Source of the DNA: Ustulina deusta
Lineage: Eukaryota; Ascomycota; Sordariomycetes; Xylariales; Xylariaceae
Direction: 5' to 3'
DNA length: 64,000 bases
Assembly (NCBI GenBank): GCA_023159155.1
Contig: JAJNNX010000035.1
Coordinates: 310,001-374,000, forward strand
Both the position numbers and the translations under genes were made by a program. The first letter of the stretch is position 1. Every line of letters starts with the position of its first letter. The notes under the pieces were generated by a model. It did no database searches. It had not been told where the DNA came from and saw nothing but the letters and a program-made list of their open reading frames with translations. Below, piece by piece: positions 1-11,240 of the stretch.

Positions 1-2055
1 GCCTGTGGCCCTGGCCTGTAGGGGACTTCCCCAAGAAATAATAGGTACCGTAGTGCAGAGCACAGCTGGACAGGGGGCAGGCGTTGCTCGTTGTAAGCCG
101 CCTCGTTTTTGCCGCGGCTCGCTCCTTCACGTGGTGTGTGTTTGTTGTCTTCTGGACCAGCACAGGAAACAGCAGGTCATTCGCATTCGTCCATCACTGC
201 CCCGACCGCCAACATCGCCGGAGCCGCATTGTTCTGACTCAATCAATCGCGTGGCCCCGAGCCAGCCGAAAGCTGCCAGCAATGCCAACAAACTGCTTAC
301 CTACTTAGCCTACTGAGTAATATCTTGTGCGACATGGCCTGGAAGGACCTCCACTGCCGCTTGCCGCCTCCCGCTCGCCGTTCCTGAGCACGTACTTCTG
401 AGGCAGCTAAACCAGGGGGGAAAAGCAACGCTGATGAATTGCTTAGCATTGACTGACCAGTCCGCCCTCCCTCCCCCCCCCCTAGAGGCAACCCAGCATA
501 AGGCAACCGCACTCGCAGGAAGCGGCCGGTTGCTGGTGATGGTAGGCGACCCAGTTAGGCACATGGTGAGCGAGTCAGAAGTTCCGGTCCAGGCGAACGC
601 CCGGAGCCTTGTGGCTTCGTTATTTCTACTGATCGCTTTCGGTTTGGTGTTCTGTAGCGGCTGGCCAGTGGCGGCTGTGCTAGACCCTCCTACAAGCTGC
701 ACGATGCGTTTCGGCGTGGGGAAGCAAGTGCACGTTCACATAGCACAAAATGCCAGATCTCCCGGTTGCGGCATGGTAGGGCTTATGTCCGAGGAAACCC
801 ATGTTCCGGCGAGATACGGTGGTCCTGTGACTCTTGTCCACTGAATCCGGCGTTGAAGCTTGGAAATCATCGCTGCGGCTCACGTCGCCTCCAAGAAATT
901 GACTGACTCGTCATCTCCAATATTTTGTCATCCTCGGTGTTTGTAGCCCGAGCTCTTGTGTAAGTCGGCCCAGTCCAATTACGCCAACTGTCCTCACACC
1001 AACACAAAAACTGCATTTTCACAGCGTTTTAACTGGTAGTTCTCTCCTGTCCCCATCGACACCTGTGGCAGCCCTACTGGAAGCCTTGAAGGGCGCAATT
1101 GGGTCTCCATGAGTTGTTGATGGGCCTGATGCTGACCACATCGTGATTGGCACCACCTGAGCAGGGAACACAGGAATCGGCGTTTTCCTTTACCAAATTT
1201 ATTCTACAGGAAACTTACCCGACTGCACACCGAAGGTGACACCGGCAGGCATACGCGAGTCTCCAGGTGGAGCTCGACCGCGTGTGGTGAAAGCCGGTCT
1301 TCGACATCTACCATTGGTATCGCGATATCCATGCTTGAAGCTCTCTCCCAGCACGCGTTAGCGCTGTTAACGGTCACCTAGGTGTGTGTGGCTTCGTTTG
1401 CTGCCTGCCCACTAAAAACACAACATTTCATCTTATCAATGAGGCGATGAAATCTAGCTCTCGTAGAACCATGTCGAGTTACCTTGACAAGTTGATTGTT
1501 AGCACATCTCATCATTTTGTTTCTCCTCCAGCACCACTCAGCGGATCTCGGAAGCTGTGCCGTCTAGCACGCCGTATATCATCTCGCATATTGGGAATGC
1601 CTTGTTAATCATCTGTCCGCCTCACCCTTACCTAGATTCTGCATTTTGAGCCTCGCGGTGACTTATAGGAGCGCAGTAGGCTCTAACCTCTCGGTGAAAG
1701 GCTGCCTGCTTCTCGCCTCTAACATGTCTTAAGATAATAGAAGTCCCAAGATTCAGCAAACATCAAGATTTCTATCTTGTTTCGCCGCATTTTATCTATT
1801 TTCCCCCTCTCTGACACATACCGCCACTATTTACAATCCAGCCCGTCCCAGAAGTCCCGAGTTTGCTGCTTTCACTTAGTCTCTTTAAACCTGTCTGGAA
1901 CACGATTTCTGGCTCTTTTCTCGGAAGTCGGCGACAACACAAAAAAGAGACAAACCTTTATAGTGCATGTTCGCCGCCTTCACCCGTAGACTCGGGAACC
2001 CACGCCGGAGTCTTCTAAGGAGATCTACAACCATAATAGCGGAGATCCCGAAACT
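1..2055. other. Intergenic DNA with no confirmed gene
   Basis: No frame here shows a recognisable domain. The longest open frames (such as 434-844 on the plus strand) lack family motifs and a convincing intron structure. One stretch at about 1020-1361 reads like degraded protein-coding sequence and is listed separately. The last ~280 bases are pyrimidine-rich and are probably promoter and 5' leader of the zinc-finger gene that starts at 2056. Confidence 0.5.
1020..1361 (+). pseudogene. Possible relic of a protein-coding gene (two in-frame TGA stops)
   Basis: One forward frame, with codons in register from about 1020 to the TAG at 1359-1361, gives more than 110 codons of balanced, protein-like composition. 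It includes the strings TPVAALLEALKGAIG, DADHIVIGTT and KAGLRHLP. It is broken only by TGA at 1110-1112 and TGA at 1158-1160. Two TGA stops in an otherwise coding-like frame are what C-to-T changes at CGA, or G-to-A changes at TGG, would leave; repeat-induced point mutation acts this way in fungi. No intact start was found and the family is not recognised. A chance open frame is the alternative, so confidence is low. Confidence 0.25.
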
Positions 2056-3002
2056 ATGAACCAGTTCTTTGACGGCAGTGGTGTCTACAATAATGACCGG
2101 TTCTATGCCCCTGAAGGCCGGGCTTCGTCAGAATGGTCAGCTAGTTCCAGTGCCGGCACGCCCATGACCCGGGATTCGTCTCGGGAGAGCGCGAGTACTA
2201 CATACAGTAGCGACCTGTTACGGACTCCTAGCTCGGAATACAGAGCATCCAACTCTTTTGGGGTGTCTATGCCTGCAGGTAATCATGACTCTCTCTGGCC
2301 ACCTATGTCCAACTCCAGTCATAACATTACTTTTCCACTCACGAGCTACAACTCTCCCCCATATATTCCCGGTACGAGTGAATATACAAACGAAGATAAT
2401 TGGTGGGAATATTACGACTTTGTCGCAGACGTGGAGGCCGGCCAACAAGCCTACTGGAGATTGAGGCCAGGTTTTACACCGACAGATCAATACCCAGCAA
2501 CGAGAGCCGCTGAGAACATATCTGCCGTACCGTAAGCGCGCTAACCTTGTCCCGTGTAAAAATGTAACTTGTACTAAAATAAAATTCACAAAGTCCAGGC
2601 TCCCAAGCAGACGAGGGTAGATTTATCTGCCTACAGGAGGGTTGCACGAAGAGTTTTCGCCGCAAAGCCGACCTTCAACGTCACTATAGTCAAATACATA
2701 CATCCGCAGAGCAGAGGGCGAAATACCCTTGCGACTGGAAAAGGTGCCAACGGTCTAAGGAGCCCTTTCATCGTCGGGATCACCAGCGCGAACACTACCG
2801 AGACTACCACTACGAAGATCTCATGCGCCGCGGCTCCTCAAGTAGGGAGGATGAGAGGTGGTGGAACGATCGCAAAGTCAACCTCGACTGGTGGCGTTGC
2901 ACACGTTGCCTTGAACGCGTCAAGGTTGAAAAGTATGGCTACGTCTGTCCGGTCTGTAGGATAAGCTGTGAGCCGGAGAGGCAGTACTACAGAAAACAAT
3001 GA
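2056..3002 (+). CDS. C2H2 zinc-finger protein (two exons)
   Basis: Likely a nuclear DNA-binding protein of 294 residues; targets unknown. Exon 1 is 2056-2531 and exon 2 is 2594-3002, with a 62-base intron whose donor is GTAAGC, followed closely by CTAAC, and whose acceptor is AAG. The more usual CAG six bases later would put a TAG stop in frame, so AAG is favoured. Residues 1-159 are Ser/Asn/Tyr/Pro-rich and probably disordered. Exon 2 opens with a classical finger (FICLQEGCTKSF followed by DLQRHYSQIH), then a second degenerate Cys/His segment (YPCDWKRC, with HRRDHQREH). A C-terminal four-cysteine patch follows (CTRC, then CPVC) that resembles a small zinc ribbon. The start is the first ATG of the frame. 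The orthologue is not recognised, and exon 1 alone would lack every zinc-binding residue. Confidence 0.75.
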
Positions 3003-3167
3003 GCTCAGCTCCTCCACATCAGTTGAGTTTATCCTACTAATAAGTCTAGGCATGAATATTGGAGCATGGCCAATTAGACAAAATCCAATTCATCCTACAA
3101 ATTTGACCTTGGAAACCCCCACAAAAAAACAAACAAAGCAACAACAACAATAACAACAGCAAATGAT

Positions 3168-3188
3168 TAAAAAAAAAGTTTTTTTTTA
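3168..3188. repeat. Perfect A9-G-T9 palindrome
   Basis: Nine A residues (3169-3177), a single G and nine T residues (3179-3187), flanked by T and A, form a perfect hairpin-capable inverted repeat about 170 bases after the stop of the zinc-finger gene. It lies just after an AAC/CAA-rich stretch (3121-3160). It may sit at or near the transcript end; that is inference. Confidence 0.7.
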
Positions 3189-4348
3189 CGACAGAAACTT
3201 TCCTAAATGTCAGGAACTCCGACCTAATCTTACACCTGAAGATTAGATCTCACCACTAGCGACTATTCCTGCCTGGGCTCTTTTTGGAGATTCAGGAATT
3301 TGCGGCTGGAACCTCTAAGCTACATGTGGAGGAACGACGGCTTACGGACACACAAGATATCGACAGGCATTGGATATGTGTGGGGGAGAGCTGCGCCGCA
3401 GGATCGCAGCACACACATTTGATCCCTCGAACCAAACAACAAGGGGCTTTCGGACGGGGTAGCAGAGCCTGCAATTATTGTTTCATCTGGCACTTGCCTT
3501 CTCTCTGGCATGGTTTTTTTCCCCGTTCTTTCTTTGTCTCCTTCTCTTACTGATACGATGCCGGTGTATCGGAAGCCCTTCTTCACTTGTCGCTCGTCTG
3601 ATGTCAGTCGGGGTTGGGGGAGGGCAGGGGGAGGCTGTGCTTGGTTTGTTCCCAATATTGGCAAGCCTCTGTGTGTCCCCCCACGCCCAAATCATCATCT
3701 ATCGTCTAAGTCTCAGTCTGAATCTCATATCCCGTAGCGCGTGCATGGAATGGTCGGTGGGATAGCAGGCTTTTCGTCAGGTTTTCTTTTCTTTTCCTCC
3801 TTTTTTTGATTCCTTGTGTTTCTATCCCCCTTTATATCTGTACTTCCAGTTCCTTCTCCCTTCCAAGATCCCGGATAGAAAGACATCCGGAGATTTTATG
3901 CCGTTACATCCTGTATGTTTCTTCTCTGGCGTTTTGTGTTTGTGCCAAGAGGTGGAGGTGGATGTGGAGGCGGGGGCGCAAGATGCAGATGCAATGCAGG
4001 TCATGGGCTGTGATGTGTAAGATGAAAGGGAAGTGGAAAAATACCCAGCGTGCGCACCTCACACCACACACACAATAGACGGACAAAAACGCCAATTGCA
4101 GGATAGAACTTTGTTTGCTTATTTCCTCAGCTTCCTTTCGGCCCTCTCATTCATTCAGCTTTCCCTTCGTCTTTTATACCCCTTTCTAATCCGGGCAGGA
4201 GTCTCGGTCACCGGAGTTGCTAGGCTGAGTTGTAGGCTGAGTGGTTCATCATCGATCGTGTCGCGCTCGCTTCCTTCAAAGCAGGCTACAAGGCTCGATC
4301 AATCGGCGTTGGCTGAGCTGGTTTGTTTTGTTTTCGTTTCGTTTTGTG

Positions 4349-4379
4349 TTTTGATTTTGATTTTGATTTTTGATTTTTT
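4349..4379. repeat. TTTTGA microsatellite
   Basis: Several consecutive GATTTT-type units, the last ones longer by one or two T, within a T/G-rich strand. A simple sequence repeat in intergenic DNA with no evident coding context. Confidence 0.7.
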
Positions 4380-7290
4380 GGGTGGGAGGAGGGGGGTGTT
4401 TACGTTCTACCTGTCTACCTACGCATTGCGCAGTTCAGAGCGTTGCGTAGTTGCATTCAGCAGACATACATTTGTGCATTTGCAAGTTTGTGGTTTGAGC
4501 CGCTCCAATAGTTCCTGACTATATACTAGCAGGAGAAATTGCAACTTGGAGATGGAGTGTTTGGATGATCGAATTTCGGTCTGCCTTTGCGGTTGGTAGA
4601 AATTAGAATTCTGGGACGATCAACTCTGGGAGGATGAGTGCTTAAGCATCGAGCTGTTCCCATTATTCCGACCTTAGAGTGTAACGTTTAATATGTGTTT
4701 AATATAAGTTGCATTATGCCTCTAACTCAGAAATATCACCACGACTGTATCCCATTAGAGTTATGCATTAGATATGCGTACTCTGGCCTGGTCGCATTAT
4801 TCTACCAGCGAGATGTCCTCGAAGGTTGAGAACAACGTCTAGCCAGAGGTGGCTGAACTCAAGGGCAGGACTGGTGGGTTCTAGAACTTGAACGCTGCTA
4901 TGTGCGGGCACCACGCACGGAGTTTCTATGCTTCCGGATTTTATAGGAAATTTGTGAGAGATATGGAAGAACTACTGCCATTGCGACAATCTACGCTTGA
5001 TTCTAGAGAACAATGAATGGATCACGCACTTAATTGAGCAGCGTCAGCATCTAAAGTATCTGTGCTAAAGTCTCGGCCCCTTGTCATCTTCAAGTCCTTT
5101 TTAGCGCGAAGTAAAGAGGCAACATGGGATCGTCAAACTACCTAGAGTGACCCTTTGACCCAGGAATCCTTCCTGAACTCCACAATACGATCGATCTGCT
5201 CCCCGCCTGAACGAGAAAGAGCTTTTTCAAAGTCCCTTTGAAAAACTTTATTTCCGGCCGGTCTGTCGAGCGACCTGCATGGAAACCCGCCAAAACGTCT
5301 CTATCGTGGAGTACCGACGCGCCGGAACATCGACGATATCCAGACGGATATTTCTGCTGTCAGATGCTCGTTGTTAGAAGTTGTCCTCGAATAGCGGATC
5401 CTCCTCGCCGCTGGTTTGGCGGGTTGCCGCATTTTCGGCCATGTCTGGTATCTTATGGAGTTTCTGGCTAGCCTGAAAGCGCCACGCAAGAGAGGTTGTC
5501 GTTCGGGTTAGTAGAGTTATTCATCGAATCCCGTTTTCGTCATCTTTCCGCAGGCCGTCATGGTGCGATGGGATTTGTAGTTGACGACACAACGGATGCA
5601 TCAATTATACGAATCGATTTTCCGGTCTTGCTAGGTCTACGTTCCGTTACATATATAACATGATACCAACTCGCTGTTCACGGATACTTAGCCTCAAGCG
5701 TAATATTTCAAGTCTACTGTCTTGGCAGAGCTAGAGTACCTCTCTCTCTCTCGGTCCTCCTTCTAGAGTTTAGCTAAATGTGTTACCAAATGCAGTCTGA
5801 TTCCCAAATGTCACAGGCGAGGGGGCAGCAAGATTGGCTGAGGTATGGTGGGGCGCCTCCTGATGCATTGATTCAACATGCAGCCTCTTCACAACTCATT
5901 CCCTTACCACCGATGGTATTTTTAGCATCATGACTACTTAGGTTGCGAATGTGATCGAAAGGTCGAAATTTATTTATAGAATTCCCATCTGCATTCGCAT
6001 GCTGAGTCCTTGCAGCACTCCCTAATCATCCCAACCCCCTCTTGGGAGATATCGCCCTTTGTTATTGACCGCTCCTGGAACCCTGAGGCTCTTAGCTACG
6101 CGAATCTTGACCCTTGTGTGCATATAAGATTCTGGAACTGGCGGTAGGGGCCGTTCATCGGCGGGGTTGCGTGCAGGACGGGTAGCTGGAACGAGTTCTC
6201 CTTAACAGCATATATTGACTTTGTGCTTACACACCTCTTCCCAGTTGCCGATGCTGCCATGAACGACACAAAGCGATTCTGTCCAATGTGCCTCATCCCG
6301 AACATTATCAACAATAACATTTCTCTGGGTTAGTAGATACTCCTCGAGAGAGACCCCTTCTCTGTGCATATTCTGATTGCGGCATGTTGTCTTGAGGTGC
6401 TCTACGTCGCCTCAACGGTGACTAAATGCGACGAAAGAGGTTCAGTCGGAAATCTAGCCTTGCAAGAATTGGCCTCAGCTTAACTACGCTGATGTCGAGG
6501 AGATAAGAAGGAACGTATGAGCTAGGTATGAATTGCGGTGATACTATACACGGCGTAATTTGCAATTCGGGAGCTAGCTTTTGATGAACTCTACGGACTT
6601 CGAGGCACCGTCTGAGTGTGATATCGCGAAACTTCTCGCAAGTAGTGATATATGTGAATATGCTTACTATTAAAACCTGGTAAGCGACAAATTTCTTCCT
6701 ATGGAATCGTATTCAAAAGGGTTAGCACTGCTTACCACCCGACTGCATCGTAACCAAGCCAATACTCGGAGGCGACTAGACGTGGCATTGATCTATGTTG
6801 AGTGTATACCATCTGACTTTCCGCTGTGCTCCTACCTGCCCTGTTACCCGACCCCCCGGGTCGTCTCCGGTCGCTCATAGCACAGCGAGTATGGGATCAT
6901 AGAAGAAGCACCCAATCAGCTGCGCCTCCCTGCAAAGAAAGTCCTCCAGTCTACGACCACAATCACTAGATCTTCACCGAGGCAAAAAGCCTACTGTGAA
7001 CTATTGGTTTGATTATTCAGGGTACTCGCTGTCGCAGATAGCACATTTCGTTGAATGCAAAACACCATATTTGGGAAGGAGTTGAAAGACGAGTAAATGT
7101 CTGACAACTTTTAAAAACTGAGGGGCATGAGAACACGTGACATACTGCAGCCATCCAGAACGAAGCGAGGGACGGGGACGAGGAAACACGGACCAAGCAC
7201 ATATGATGTTACAAGGCGAAGATAGAAACCGAAGGAACGGCGAGATTGAGGCCAGCATCAAACTTCATTCGAATTGTTCCCAAGTCTCAA

Positions 7291-8070
7291 TTACTCAGCA
7301 GGCTTCTCCGCAGCCTCTCCCGCCTTCTTCTCCTCAGCGACTTCCCCATTTGTTGGCTTGTCGGCGACAGCCTCAGCTTTTGTGGTGGATATGCCGCCAG
7401 CTGCGACGAGCTTCTTGACTGCATTTACAGTACCAGCGGGGCTGCCGGGTTCCGCGAGTAGAATTTTACCGGTCTTGTCCACTGCGAAAACGCCACGCGT
7501 CGTGCCCTTGGGCGTCTTTTTGAGCCCAATGGCCCCGATCAGAGTTGCGCTTGGGTTGCAAAGAAGCGGGTATGGTAGATTCTGTTTGGTCTTGAAGGTG
7601 GTGTTCGCCTTGGGCGAGTCTGTGGAAAGGCCATAAATGAGTAGTCCTTCCTTGGTGAGATCCGAGTATGAGTCTCGGAACAGACAGACTTGATTGGTGC
7701 CTATGCATGCGATCAGACATGGACCGTGTAACCCGATCAATATTCACTTACAGCCTGGCGTGGAAGCCTTAGGATACGTGAAAAGTACTACGCCCGCCTT
7801 GCTCTCATTGACGAGGGCCTCGAGAGTTGTCTTCACACCATCATTGGTCTCGACTTCGCCGCCAAATCCGTCAAGAGAAATGACATCGCCGACGACAGGC
7901 TTCCCAGATTTAGATGAGCCATTTGTCTCGGCGGGCTTTGCAGCAGCGGTGCCCTTGACCGCTGCTTTGACCTTGGCCGCTGCCTTGGAGACTTTGGATG
8001 GCCTCTTAGCAGGTGGTTCAGGTGCTGGTGCGGGCGCAGGCGCCTTGCGCTTCCGGAGCTCGACAGGCAT
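7291..8070 (-). CDS. dot5: Nuclear-type thioredoxin peroxidase (PrxQ/BCP family, Dot5-like)
   Basis: A thiol peroxidase of 242 residues that reduces hydrogen and alkyl peroxides using thioredoxin. Exon 1 is 8070-7752 and exon 2 is 7700-7291; the 51-base intron (GTAAGTG...ATAG) splits the codon of the catalytic cysteine. The join restores TPGCTNQVCLFRD, with peroxidatic Cys107 and a second cysteine at 112, the CxxxxC arrangement of atypical 2-Cys PrxQ enzymes; as I recall, yeast Dot5 has its cysteines at the same numbers. Residues 1-58 are Lys/Ala/Pro-rich (KRKAPAPAPAP, KRPSK), which fits a nuclear localisation and DNA-proximal protection. The C-terminal ~35 residues are Ala/Glu/Lys-rich and probably disordered. 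The start is the first ATG in frame. No signal or transit peptide is evident. Confidence 0.93.
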
Positions 8071-11000
8071 TATGATGCGACAAGGAGCGGGATATTACCA
8101 AAAACTAGGATATTAGGATTATATGATGCAGAGAGAATCAACGCGAGCTAAGGACCGAGTGCAGAGAGGGCGAAAGCAGGCAGATCAGAGCCGAGGACAG
8201 TGGAAAAGGGAAGAGAAAGCTGGGTGCACGTCGACGAGGCCGCGACGGGGTCAGTAGTCAACAACAAGCATGTCGGGCAGGTTGCAGGGGGTCTCTAGGT
8301 AGGCTCGATAGTAGGCTGGGGAATGAGAGGTGGTGGGAGGAGGGAGGAGGGAAGACTCAGGGCCAGGAAAAGCCTGGGTTGGAGGGACAGATTTGGTGCC
8401 GGTCGCACAGGAGCAGAGCTATTGCGTAGGTATTCCAGTTCGGTTCGCGTTTCGCGTCATGCTGGTGGCCAAAGTCAGCCAAAGAGGAGGGAAAGCAGAC
8501 AATAACGTGACATCCGAGCAAGCTTGAGTCTGGGGGGTGTTGTTTTGAGTTCGTAGACCCGGGAACTCTCCTATGATCGACCACCACACTGTCGTACCTA
8601 CCGTACGCCTATCACTGAGGTATCACTATTCAGGTACGTTGCGAGCACTGCGTACCGTACACCACCACCTAACCTGCACTACTTTGCACGGTCCCTAGAG
8701 GTACGGTACCTAAGGGTATAGGCAGAGAGAGTGGCTGGACTACCAGCACACTACCTGGCAGTTAGTGTGTAGGATATGCTGGCGACCTAGACTTTAGGTC
8801 GGGGAGGTAAGTAGGACGTAGATAGTCTTTGGTTGGACCATCTGGCTGGTGCACGGTTGGGTCCACTAATAACAACAACAATAATCAGGAAATGATATAA
8901 TGATAATGATAAGAGAAGGGGACGGGCAAGCGCATTGGTTGTATGGTGTACCTACGAGGTATGTATGCGGTAGAAGGATAGGTAATACCGGAGGAGTATA
9001 TTAGGTAGGAGGTAGGTATTACATGACTAAACTACTAGTAGGTACCTAGCTACCTGGAAGACTTGTCATGCTGCTTCTGATTGATAGAAGCGATGGGGGA
9101 GACCCCGGTTGGTCTCGGAGCTTGAAGCTAGTTAAATTATCTGCTCTTTCGGACAAGCCTCCTTCTTGCCTCTCTACTTCTTATTCATACATTAGATACT
9201 TCCCCTATCCCTCTGTGCTGGTTTACCTCGTCTCGGTACCTACCTAACCTGTTCGGTCGAGACGTATGTAGACGGACTATGTATCTATGTCGTCTCCGTC
9301 TCATCTGGACATCTAACCTGCCTCTTGTCCTGCCTCTTGCTTCCAACTGCCTGAGATGAAGACTGTCTGATTGTATGCGTAACATAAAAACTGCAGTATT
9401 CGGAGGGCACATGTGACTGGACTACCTATCCGACTGGACAACTCTTGGGCGCATCAGTACCTACCAGGTAGGCTAGGTATTGGATTTGGATATTGATCCC
9501 ATTTAACCATCTGCTCTCTCAACCCACTCATACCTTGAACGTCTGTGCAATAGCATCAACTACAATTGTTGACGACAAAACGTGAGGACCAGGCCCACCA
9601 TGAAGAAGTATAGGATGCTCGGATGTCGGTCGGGGTTATTGTTCGGTGATATTGGCGATGGTGCTGAGAGGTCGAATGATGTGATGCGCGCGATAAATTC
9701 CCGCCGATGCGGCTTTATTGAAAAGCACCGTCGACACTCACGCACACGTACGCGTACCAACTTACTGTACAAAGCAGCGGAGGTGGTGATGTGCCGCGCT
9801 GCTGCTGCTGGCTAATCATATGTAAGTAGTATGCCGAATAATGATCCATTACCAATCAGGCTGTCTGGGGGCTGTGTACACTACCGACCTATACACCACA
9901 CTATATTAGCGTGCACCCAAACCTGGGGCGACGACTTCGGGCATGAGTTTGGCATGCGGAACACAGCCGCAAGACTGGCGATGAGGAGGTAGGTATCGTA
10001 TGGCTTCTTCCCTCCAGTACAACTCCATCGCCTTCGTGTGAATTCAAAGAACCTCTTTCCCGAAAATCCCAGTTGGGATGAGAGATTTTACAACCCAAGC
10101 CGCATGCTCGTGGCAGCGAAAGCATTGAAAGCATGGACGGTCGCAAACTGGCCCAACCGCCCAATGTAACATTCCCCCATCCGCCGTCGCTGGCGACCCC
10201 GGGCGAGGAAAAACAAAAACCGGCAGCTCAGAACAAACAAGTGGCGTGGTTCGTCCATCTACCCAGTCGCCTTTTGCTTTCTCGGCGGCACTGCAGCACA
10301 GGCACCGCAGCACCCAGCACCACAAGACCGCATATGGGAGGTCAATACAGATTACCTAAATAGGCGACGGCACAGGATCGGTGGAATGTGGGGGTGGCTT
10401 TCGTTTCCCCTCACTTCGTGCTTCGCAATGCATGCTCGTGGGTAGGTGATGTACCGGTAGACGGAACTGGACAACGACCTCCAAGTCGCCCAATCTTCTT
10501 CACTGGGATGGGTGTAGACAACTGCCAATCACGCCGTGACTCGATTCACCGTTGTCCCGTGTCCCGTGTCCCGCGTCAGATGGCTGTGGTTATATAGCGA
10601 GGGGAAAGCCGGCGGAGATTGAGGGGAAGAGAGGTACCAGTTCAACCGCCATGTTTGTAGTGCCTCCACGTTAGCCCGCCCCCCCCCCATCTGCGATTTC
10701 CTGTGTTCTGCCTGTGTTTTGCCTGGGTTCTGTCTGGGTTCTAGGGAGCACTGTGGACGGTTAGCATATGCCTAGCCGGGTAGCTCCGTCACCGGCGATC
10801 CAACTAGCCGAACACCTTAATCGCTGTCTCTTCTTATTCGCCTCGCCTCTCGTCTGGCTGTTCGACGTTCGGCAGCTGAACGGAAGCACGTAGGTCGGTG
10901 TCGCAGTCTCGCATTTCTCTGCAAACGAACGAGCACAGGCAGACAGACACTCATATACATTGCATCCATCTCCCTCCACCCTGCATCCACCCTCCCTGCA

Positions 11001-11240
11001 GATCGAGCCTCATTGCGCGTTGTCGGTGCAGCGCCCACAACCTAAAGCTCCTCCATACTAGCCCCCGTCCTTTGGCCCGATCCGATATCTCGACCTGGCC
11101 GGCTACCACTCTCGCTGCGATTGGCTTTCTCGGCTGTTGCTGCTGTCTCATCACCACTCTCGGGTCGCGCGGCGCATTGGACCTACACATATAATTATCA
11201 TATGCTAGTGGCCTTTTCCGCCCCTCCGGTTCTTCTCACC
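8071..11240. other. Intergenic region between divergent genes
   Basis: About 3.2 kb between the peroxiredoxin (-) and isocitrate dehydrogenase (+) genes, so it should hold both promoters. Bases 8580-9060 and 9420-9480 are rich in TACCTA/TAGGTA repeats. Bases 10660-11240 are pyrimidine-rich and look like the 5' leader of the dehydrogenase gene. Open frames here have no recognisable domains. Confidence 0.55.
8935..9056. repeat. TACCTA/TAGGTA-type dispersed repeat cluster
   Basis: Dense short variants of TAGGTA, GGTAGGTA and TACCTA on both strands, including a GGTACC palindrome near 9040. The same motif family recurs through the intergenic DNA of this window. Confidence 0.65.

Larger units (their letters stand above)
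3003..7290. other. Long intergenic region
   Basis: About 4.3 kb with no gene I can support. Bases 3480-3860 and 4100-4400 are very pyrimidine/T-rich, as in fungal promoters and 5' leaders, and 4349-4379 is a TTTTGA-type microsatellite. Short protein-like frames at about 5240-5396 and 5983-6142 (then beyond a TAG to about 6333) could be gene relics, but no family was recognised. A short CT run lies near 5740. The end of the region is the 3' flank of the minus-strand peroxiredoxin gene. Confidence 0.5.

Noticed and set aside
434..844. 136-codon plus-strand frame
   Set aside because: Protein-length but no recognisable domain, and an equally long overlapping minus-strand frame exists; not supportable as a gene.
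4033..4518. 161-codon plus-strand frame
   Set aside because: Its hydrophobic, Ser/Leu/Phe-rich product simply reflects a T-rich strand; it looks like promoter or leader DNA.
5240..5500. Protein-like segments on the plus strand in two frames
   Set aside because: Short, interrupted by stops and matching no family I recognise; mentioned only as a possible relic in the intergenic entry.
5983..6333. Plus-strand frame with one TAG, protein-like composition
   Set aside because: No family recognised and a chance open stretch cannot be excluded.
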